In this document: piece after piece, positions 58,455-64,000 of the stretch
How the letters are laid out: every line of letters starts with the position of its first letter
How positions within the stretch are numbered: position 1 is the stretch's first letter
Source of the DNA: Bradyrhizobium sp. Arg816
GTDB lineage: Bacteria; Pseudomonadota; Alphaproteobacteria; Rhizobiales; Xanthobacteraceae
Direction: 5' to 3'
DNA: 64,000 nt
Assembly (NCBI RefSeq): GCF_029989365.1
Contig: NZ_JAPRAQ010000031.1
Span: 28,362-92,361 of the forward strand
The notes under the pieces: generated by a model
Told to the model about the DNA's origin: nothing
Databases searched by the model: none
Seen by the model: the letters and a program-made list of their open reading frames with translations, nothing else
Position numbers and translations under genes: made by a program

Positions 58455-60359
58455 TCAATGGCTGTCGGCGGACGCCGCAACCTTAATTGTTGGTAGGGAT
58501 TCGTCAGCCTTCAACATCTTTTCCAGCGTTTCCAACCGGTCGGCTTCCCGCGGCGGCTTGTCCCAGCGTAAGCGGCTGATGCGGGGAAAGCGCATGGCGA
58601 CGCCGGATTTGTGCCGCGGCGAACGCTGCAGCCCCTCGAACGCCACCTCCAGCACCAGCCCCTTGTCGCCCTCGTGCACGACGTGGCGCACGGGGCCAAA
58701 TTTTTCGGTGGTGTTGCGGCGGACGAAGCGGTCGATCTGCAAGAGCTCCTCGTCGGTGAAGCCGAAATAGGCCTTTCCGACCGGCACCAGCTCGTCGCCG
58801 GCTTCGCCTGCGGTCCAGACGCCGAAGGTGTAGTCGGAGTAATAGGACGAGCGCTTGCCGTGGCCGCGCTGGGCATACATCAGCACGGCGTCGATGATGT
58901 GTGGATCGCGCTTCCACTTCCACCACGGGCCCTTTGGCCGCCCCGGCAGGTAAGGCGCATCGCGCCGCTTCAGCATGACGCCTTCGACGGCATCGGCATC
59001 TGCGCCCGCGCCGGCACTCGCGGGATCGGCGCGCGCCGCGGTCAGCGCCTGCCAGCTTGCGAAGGGCACGGTGGGCGACAGGTCGATGCGGGGGTCGTCG
59101 AGCTTGCCGATGAATGTCTCCAGCCGTTCGCGCCGCTCCGCGAAGGGCAGCTCGCGCAGATCGTTCGCGTCGTCGCCGAGCAGATCGTAGGCGCGCAAAT
59201 GGATCGGAAATTCCTTGATCAGCTTCGGCGAGACGACCTTGCGGTTGAGGCGCTGTTGCAGAACGTTGAAACTCTGCACGCGGCCCTCGCGCAGGATCAG
59301 AAGCTCGCCGTCGATTGCGCCTGCCAGCCGCAGCGACGGCACGAGGTCCGGAAAGCTCCCCGTGATGTCCTCACCGGTGCGCGAATAGAGCCGCGCCGTG
59401 ATCTGCCCGCGCTCATCGCGGCCCGCCACCGCCTGCACGCGGATGCCGTCCCATTTCCATTCGGCGACGTAATCGGCGGGATCGAGCGCGGCGAAATCCG
59501 CGTCCTCGATCGCGTGCGCGAGCATCACCGGGCGGAACGGCGCGGGATCGCGATTGACCGGCTTTTCGCCGCGGCCCTCCAGCCAGGCGAACAGGTCGAG
59601 ATAGGGAGGGCTGAGCCCCGGCCAGATCAGCTCGACCTCATGCGGGTCCTTGTCGCCGAGCGCGGCAGCCGCGGTCTTCGCCAGCCGCGCGGATATGCCG
59701 ATGCGCAGCGCGCCGGTGACGAGCTTCAAGAGCGCCCAGCGGCCGGTCTCGTCGAGCTCGTCGAGCCAGCGTTCGAGCTGCTTTGGCAGCTCGGTCTTGC
59801 CGAGCGTGCGGAGCGTGGTGACGACGTCCGTGAGGGTTGGGGGTGGTGGGTTGTTGTGGTTGCTTGGGTGAAGCGCATCGCTGGCATCTCGCCCGCGGTA
59901 CCCCTCTCCCCGCCCCTCCCCCGCAAGGGGGGAGGGAACGGTGAGAGTGGTACGTCCATCACTCGCTGGATCACTGTCAGTCGTGATGCTCACTGTTGGC
60001 CGCGCGCTCCGCTGCGCACCCTCCCCCCTTGCGGGGGAGGGCGGGGGAGAGGGGTGGCCCGAAAAAGACTCGCTATTACGAGGCACCCGCCGAGGCCACA
60101 TCAGCGCCACCGTCTCCGAGAGATCGCCAACGTAATCGTAACTCAACCCGAACAGCACCTCATCCGTGCGCGCCGCGATCAAATCGCGGATCAGCGCGGG
60201 CTTGGCATGCTTGAAGCTGAGCGCACCGGTCAGCGCGGCCAGCGCGTAGCCGCGGTCGGGATCGCCGACCTCGCGGAAATAGCCGGTGAGCAGCCGCAGC
60301 TTGTTGTTGCGGCCGGGCTCGTAGGCGAGGCGGTCCAGCAGTTCGGCGAAGCGGTTCAT
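58455..60359 (-). CDS. ATP-dependent DNA ligase with in-frame repeat insertion
   Basis: This cisplatin-resistance/repair type ATP-dependent ligase has 634 residues. The N-terminal domain (1-90) is followed by an unusual low-complexity stretch (about 92-168). Then come the rest of the binding domain, the adenylation site EWKWDGIRVQ with nucleophile Lys302, motif III-like IDGELLILREGRVQSFN, motif IV EGVMLKRRDAPYLPG and the OB-fold. It seals nicks and partners with the adjacent exonuclease gene, with which it overlaps by four bases. The low-complexity stretch is encoded by a palindromic repeat that keeps the frame open. The ligase is otherwise intact. Confidence 0.92.
   Translation of the reverse strand: MNRFAELLDRLAYEPGRNNKLRLLTGYFREVGDPDRGYALAALTGALSFKHAKPALIRDLIAARTDEVLFGLSYDYVGDLSETVALMWPRRVPRNSESFSGHPSPPPSPARGEGAQRSARPTVSITTDSDPASDGRTTLTVPSPLAGEGRGEGYRGRDASDALHPSNHNNPPPPTLTDVVTTLRTLGKTELPKQLERWLDELDETGRWALLKLVTGALRIGISARLAKTAAAALGDKDPHEVELIWPGLSPPYLDLFAWLEGRGEKPVNRDPAPFRPVMLAHAIEDADFAALDPADYVAEWKWDGIRVQAVAGRDERGQITARLYSRTGEDITGSFPDLVPSLRLAGAIDGELLILREGRVQSFNVLQQRLNRKVVSPKLIKEFPIHLRAYDLLGDDANDLRELPFAERRERLETFIGKLDDPRIDLSPTVPFASWQALTAARADPASAGAGADADAVEGVMLKRRDAPYLPGRPKGPWWKWKRDPHIIDAVLMYAQRGHGKRSSYYSDYTFGVWTAGEAGDELVPVGKAYFGFTDEELLQIDRFVRRNTTEKFGPVRHVVHEGDKGLVLEVAFEGLQRSPRHKSGVAMRFPRISRLRWDKPPREADRLETLEKMLKADESLPTIKVAASADSH
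59901..60054. repeat. Palindromic repeat inserted inside the ligase gene
   Basis: Two arms of about 36 bases, 59901-59936 (CCCCTCTCCCCGCCCC...) and 60019-60054, are near-perfect inverted copies, differing only where one C run is shifted. They enclose 82 bases. The 154 bases are read without a stop on the minus strand. The G/C-run style resembles the elements at 23872 and 44191. Confidence 0.85.
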
Positions 60360-61402
60360 GCTTCGGCCTCATCTTGAAGCGGGGTCTCGCTCTCCTCCTC
60401 GTCGCCATAGCCGACGAGATCGAGCGGCTGCGCGCGAAGACCTTGCGACTTGCACCAATGCACCAGCGCGTCTTCCTGACCGTGCGTCACCCAGATCTCG
60501 CCGGCGCCGGTCGCGGCGATGGTCGCGGTGAGGCCGTCCCAATCGGCGTGGTCGGAGATCACCAGCGGCAGCTCGATGCCGCGCTGCCGTGCGCGGGCGC
60601 GCACCCGCATCCACCCCGAGGCAAAGGCGGTGACGGGGTCGGGAAAGCGCCGCGTCCAGAGGTCCGAGGTGGCCGACGGCGGCGCCAGCGTGATGGTGCC
60701 GGCGAGCACCGCCTTCTTTACGCCCATCACCGGCTTGAGCTCGCCGAGATTGATCCCGCGGCTCTGATAGTACTCGGTGATCTTCTCCATCGCGCCATGC
60801 AGGTAGATCGGTGCTTCATAGCCGGCCTGCCGCAACAGCGCGATCACGCGCTGCGCCTTGCCGAGCGAATAGGCGCCGACCAGATGCGCGCGCTCGGGAA
60901 ACAATGCAACGGAGGCCAGCAGCTTCCTCACCTCGTCGGCGGCATCGCCATGGCGAAACACCGGCAGGCCAAAGGTGGCTTCAGTGATGAAGACGTCACA
61001 GGGCACGAGCTCGAACGGCGTGCAGGTCGGGTCGGGCGCATCCTTGTAGTCGCCGGAGGCGACGATGCAGGTGTCCTTGCAGGTCACCGCGATCTGCGCC
61101 GAGCCCAGCACATGACCGGCCGGATGAAACGTCACACGGACGTCGCCGAGCCGGATCTCCTCGCCATAGCGGATAGCCTGCGTCGAGCCGGCAAAGTTCT
61201 CGCCATAGCGCAGCCGCATCATGTCCAGCGTTTCCTGCGTGGCCAGCACCGCGCCATGGCCGGCGCGGGCATGGTCGGAATGGCCGTGGGTGATCACGGC
61301 CCGCTCGACCGGGCGGACAGGGTCGATGTGGAAGTTGCCGGGCTTGCAGCACAGGCCGTCAGCAGTTGGCAGCAGGATGTCTTGCGGACGCATGGGCGTC
61401 AT
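60356..61402 (-). CDS. Ligase-associated DNA exonuclease (MBL fold)
   Basis: This metallo-beta-lactamase/beta-CASP-type nuclease of about 348 residues has the metal-binding motif AVITHGHSDHARAGHG (near residue 38), then FHPAGHVLGSAQIAV, VASGDYK, and a late His in LVISDHADWDGL. Members are encoded beside ATP-dependent ligases and are thought to trim DNA ends in repair. The start MTPMRPQDILLP at 61402 is a choice among three Met codons (61435, 61402, 61393); none has a good ribosome binding site, and the first lies within a repeat. It overlaps the ligase start by four bases. Confidence 0.9.
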   Translation of the reverse strand: MTPMRPQDILLPTADGLCCKPGNFHIDPVRPVERAVITHGHSDHARAGHGAVLATQETLDMMRLRYGENFAGSTQAIRYGEEIRLGDVRVTFHPAGHVLGSAQIAVTCKDTCIVASGDYKDAPDPTCTPFELVPCDVFITEATFGLPVFRHGDAADEVRKLLASVALFPERAHLVGAYSLGKAQRVIALLRQAGYEAPIYLHGAMEKITEYYQSRGINLGELKPVMGVKKAVLAGTITLAPPSATSDLWTRRFPDPVTAFASGWMRVRARARQRGIELPLVISDHADWDGLTATIAATGAGEIWVTHGQEDALVHWCKSQGLRAQPLDLVGYGDEEESETPLQDEAEA

Positions 61403-61430
61403 ATAGGGAGCGGCCACCCCAAATGAACCC

Positions 61431-61581
61431 GTCATGCCCGGGCTTGCCGTCTCCGCTAGGCTTCGCCGGCCCGGCGGTGTAAAAGCCCGCCGAAGCCAAT
61501 TGGCGGAGGCGGGACCCGCGCCTCCATCCTCTTAATTAGTTCCCTTTTTGATGGATTGCCGGGTCGAGCCCGGCAATGACG
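61431..61581. repeat. Composite palindromic repeat between divergent genes
   Basis: The left end CGTCATGCCCGGGCTTGCCG and the right end TTGCCGGGTCGAGCCCGGCA ATGAC are typical pieces of the GTCAT-ended family. Between them lie GC-rich inverted words and a short AT-rich patch (TTAATTAG at 61532-61539). It fills the space between the exonuclease and methyltransferase starts, so promoters of both must overlap it. Confidence 0.6.
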
Positions 61582-61593
61582 AGCCGAGTTCCT

Positions 61594-62520
61594 ATGCCCC
61601 TGCGCCTGTTCCACTCCTCCGGCGATCTCATGGCCGACCGCCGTTTCGAGTTCGCGCGCGACCTCCAGCTCAAGGGCGATCTGCCCGCCGCCGCCGACCT
61701 CATCGAGCAGGCGATCGAGCTCGCGCCTGACTTCACCTCGGCCTGGTTCACGCTCGGCGAGATCCGCCAGCAGCTCGGCGAGCGCGACAAGGCGATCGCG
61801 GCGTTCCGCAAAGCATGTGACTGCGACCCCGAGGACCAGCACGGTGCCGGCCTGCATCTGATGCGGCTCGGCGACGCGCAGATGGCGGAGATGCCCAAGG
61901 CCTATGTGCAGGCCCTCTTCGATCAATATGCGCCGCGCTTCGAGCACACGCTGATCAACGATCTCGACTATCGCGCACCGTCGCTGATCTTCAAGGCGGT
62001 GGTGGCCGCGCGCGTCGCCGCGAAGAAGCCGGCCTTGTTCAAGCGCACCATCGATCTCGGCTGCGGCACCGGGCTTGCGGCCGCCGCCTTCGCCAAGCAG
62101 GTCGATCATTTCATCGGCATCGATCTGTCGGCCGGCATGATCAAGGAGGCGCGCGCCACCGAGCTCTATGCCGAGCTCGAGGTCGCCGACATGATCGAAG
62201 GCCTGCGCACCAAGGGCGATGCGAGCGCGAACCTCGTCGTCGCCGCGGATGCGTTCGTCTATCTCTCCGATCTCGCACCGGTGCTCACCGAAGCCAAGCG
62301 CGTGCTCGTATCCGGCGGCGTGCTCGCTTTCACGCTGGAGACGCATGACGGCGCCGGCATCGTTCTCGGCGAAGGCTTGCGTTATGCCCATTCGGCGGAA
62401 TATGTGCGTGGCGCGATGGCGAAGGCCGGGCTCAAGCTGCTGACATTGGAGCCGGCATCGCCACGCATCGAGAACAACGAGCCGGTGCGCGGCCTCGTCG
62501 TCGTCGCCGAGAAAACTTGA
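61594..62520 (+). CDS. TPR-containing class I methyltransferase
   Basis: This 308-residue protein has a short tetratricopeptide region (about 12-80: GDLPAAADLIEQAIELAPDFTSAWFTLGE and a second repeat) and a SAM-dependent methyltransferase domain. The domain carries the motif I TIDLGCGTGLAAAAFA (near residue 150), GIDLSAGMIKEAR, and DAFVYLSDLAPVLTEAKRVL. The target is unknown; TPRs suggest a protein partner or substrate. The start MPLRLFHSSGDLMADRRF at 61594 fits the family; ATG codons at 61576 and 61630 are alternatives. Confidence 0.88.
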   Translation: MPLRLFHSSGDLMADRRFEFARDLQLKGDLPAAADLIEQAIELAPDFTSAWFTLGEIRQQLGERDKAIAAFRKACDCDPEDQHGAGLHLMRLGDAQMAEMPKAYVQALFDQYAPRFEHTLINDLDYRAPSLIFKAVVAARVAAKKPALFKRTIDLGCGTGLAAAAFAKQVDHFIGIDLSAGMIKEARATELYAELEVADMIEGLRTKGDASANLVVAADAFVYLSDLAPVLTEAKRVLVSGGVLAFTLETHDGAGIVLGEGLRYAHSAEYVRGAMAKAGLKLLTLEPASPRIENNEPVRGLVVVAEKT

Positions 62521-62636
62521 GTTTAGGCGCTAAACACCCTGCGATTCTCGCGTCATTGCGTCGCTGAGCTGCGACTTCCCACTTGCGACCCGCGCTGCGA
62601 TGCCAGCACAATGCGGCCGCTAGGGAGAAACAAACA

Positions 62637-63866
62637 ATGACGAAGAATCCAACGCGGCGCGATTTCAGCGCCGGCGCGCTCGCCACCGTCGCTGCATCCA
62701 CCTTGCCTGCGCCATATGTCTGGGCCGCGGAGAAGAAATACGATGCGGGCGCCAGCGACACCGAGATCAAGATCGGCCAGACCGTGCCGCATTCCGGTCC
62801 GGGCTCGCTGTACGGCGTGCTCGGTCGTATCGGCGAAGCCTATTTCCAGATGCTGAACGAGAAGGGCGGCATCAACGGCCGCAAGGTCAAGTTCCTCACC
62901 ATGGACGACGCCTACAGCGCGCCGAAATGCGTCGAGGCGACGCGGCGCCTGGTCGAGCAGGAAGAGGTGCTTGCGCTTTATGGTTCGCTCGGCACCGCGC
63001 CGCAGACCTCTGTGCACAAATACCTGAATTCGAAAGGCGTGCCGCAGCTGCTGCTCAACACCGGCGCGTCGAAGTGGAACAATCCGAAAGAATTCAAATG
63101 GACGATGGCGGGCCTGCCGCTCTATCCGACCGAGGCGCGCATCCTGGCGCGGCACGTCATCAGCGTGAAGCCGAACGCCAAGGTCGGCATCCTCTACCAG
63201 AACGACGATTTCGGCCGCGACTTCCTCGGTCCGTTCAAGAAGGTGCTGGCGGATGCCGGCGGCACCGCGCAGGTGATCATGGAGCAGACCTACGATCTGA
63301 CCGATCCGACCGTCGATTCCCAGCTCATCAATCTCTCGAAGTCGGGCGCCGACGTCTTCTACAACATCTCGACCGGCAAGGCCTCGTCGCAGTCGATCCG
63401 CAAGGTCGCCGAGCTCGGCTGGAAGCCGTTGCAGCTGTTGTCGGCCGGCTCGACCGGCCGCTCGATCCTCAACGCCGCAGGCCTCGAAAACGCCGCCGGC
63501 ATCGTCGCCATCCGCTACAACAAGGAAGTCGGCCTCCCCAAATGGGAGAAGGATCCGGACGTGATGGCGTTCGAGGAATTGCGCAAGAAGTACACGCCGG
63601 CGATCGATCAGGACAACACCATCGCCTTTGCCGGTTACGGCCAGGCCGTCACCATGGGCGAGATCCTGCGCCGCTGCGGCGACGATCTCACCCGCGCCAA
63701 CGTGCTGAAGCAGGCGTCCACGCTTGCAGGCTTTCACTCGCCCTATTTCCTCGACGGCGTCACCTACAGCTACACGCCGGAGGACTACACGCCGATGAAG
63801 ACGCTCTTCATCTCCACCTTCAGCGGCAAGGACTGGGACATCTCCGACAAGCCGATGTCGGAGTAG
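62637..63866 (+). CDS. Branched-chain amino acid type ABC substrate-binding protein
   Basis: This 409-residue periplasmic binding protein has the LivJ-type fold: a start TEIKIGQTVPHSGPGSLYGVLG, then YFQMLNEKGGINGRKVKFLTMDDAYSAPK and GILYQNDDFGRDFLGPFKK. The signal peptide carries a twin-arginine motif (TRRDFSAGALA). It may bind branched-chain amino acids, aromatic acids or other carboxylates. No permease or ATPase gene is next to it. The ATG at 62637 follows AGGGAGAAAC; the longer frame is not supported. Confidence 0.9.
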   Translation: MTKNPTRRDFSAGALATVAASTLPAPYVWAAEKKYDAGASDTEIKIGQTVPHSGPGSLYGVLGRIGEAYFQMLNEKGGINGRKVKFLTMDDAYSAPKCVEATRRLVEQEEVLALYGSLGTAPQTSVHKYLNSKGVPQLLLNTGASKWNNPKEFKWTMAGLPLYPTEARILARHVISVKPNAKVGILYQNDDFGRDFLGPFKKVLADAGGTAQVIMEQTYDLTDPTVDSQLINLSKSGADVFYNISTGKASSQSIRKVAELGWKPLQLLSAGSTGRSILNAAGLENAAGIVAIRYNKEVGLPKWEKDPDVMAFEELRKKYTPAIDQDNTIAFAGYGQAVTMGEILRRCGDDLTRANVLKQASTLAGFHSPYFLDGVTYSYTPEDYTPMKTLFISTFSGKDWDISDKPMSE

Positions 63867-63906
63867 GAACGGGCTTTCTTCCTTCTCCCCTTGTGGGCCT
63901 GTTGCG

Positions 63907-64000
63907 TTATCGGCTCTTGAGGCTGAAGACGTCAGGAGAGAAGGCCTTGGTCCCGGTAATTTCCTGCCAAGATCTGTAGTTGTCGCCCTCGGCGGGCGGC
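63907..64000 (-). CDS. 3' end of an unidentified gene
   Basis: On the minus strand an open frame enters from the right edge and ends with TAA at 63907-63909. The visible 30 residues include NYRSWQEITGTKAFSPDVF and end FSLKSR. The amino acid mix looks like a real protein end, and it converges with the binding-protein gene. I cannot assign a family from this fragment. Confidence 0.45.
   Translation of the reverse strand, partial: PPAEGDNYRSWQEITGTKAFSPDVFSLKSR

Overview
This 64 kb window looks like chromosomal DNA of an alphaproteobacterium, most probably Bradyrhizobium. The DNA is GC-rich and gene-dense. It carries a GcrA cell-cycle regulator, a class I lysyl-tRNA synthetase, a SAM-II riboswitch before metZ, the BoxB benzoyl-CoA epoxidase, and a haloalkane dehalogenase that closely matches my memory of DbjA from B. 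japonicum USDA110. Intergenic spaces are filled with several families of short palindromic repeats of the kind common in Bradyrhizobiaceae. No phage, insertion sequence, CRISPR array or rRNA is visible; there is one tRNA.

Layout. 0-7.4 kb: boxB, an SDR oxidoreductase, a polysaccharide deacetylase, a BON-OmpA envelope protein with a small membrane partner, then a TetR regulator / haloalkane dehalogenase operon with a perfect 24-bp operator-like palindrome and a decayed selenoprotein-W-like gene. 7.8-15.6 kb: a flippase-like membrane protein and the phosphate regulon phoR-pstSCAB-phoU-phoB with a Pho box. 15.7-20.6 kb: gcrA, argD-argF, hslO, apaG, with a cluster of GANTC sites and a promoter plus hairpin between gcrA and argD. 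20.8-25.4 kb: an OpgC acyltransferase with two secreted SGNH hydrolases, then metZ under a SAM-II riboswitch. 25.4-35.4 kb: dCTP deaminase, an unrecognised protein, a MATE exporter, a Met/Gly-rich secreted protein, small enzymes, an AraC regulator, an Ogt-type repair protein, tRNA-Gly(CCC), a membrane pYEATS protein and an XRE-cupin/GNAT operon.

35.4-44.2 kb is a sugar catabolism cluster: LacI regulator, xylulokinase, xylose isomerase, a three-part ABC importer, an aldo-keto reductase and a fuconolactonase-like hydrolase. It combines an isomerase-kinase route with the first two enzymes of an oxidative sugar route. 44.3-48 kb on the minus strand: SnoaL-like protein, RidA, an LpqC-type esterase and a flavin dehydrogenase, with an 18-bp tandem repeat in the ridA upstream region. 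48.2-54.3 kb: a ClpP-like secreted protein, a small membrane protein with SCO1/SenC, a polar amino acid binding protein, lysyl-tRNA synthetase, an alpha carbonic anhydrase and an S24-like repressor lacking both catalytic residues. 54.5-61.4 kb: DUF952-pyrD, a MATE exporter whose tail is antisense to pyrD, a metallo-hydrolase, and an exonuclease-ligase DNA repair pair. 61.6-64 kb: a TPR methyltransferase, a branched-chain amino acid type binding protein and the 3' end of an unidentified gene.

The most notable observations are a palindromic repeat inserted in frame inside the ATP-dependent DNA ligase gene, the layered control region before metZ (SAM-II aptamer, intrinsic terminator and anti-Shine-Dalgarno), the self-contained TetR/dehalogenase switch with a possibly leaderless mRNA, the OpgC plus twin SGNH module, and the pYEATS gene beside tRNA-Gly. 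I found no clear, wholly new multi-gene system; the best candidates are listed as findings with tests.
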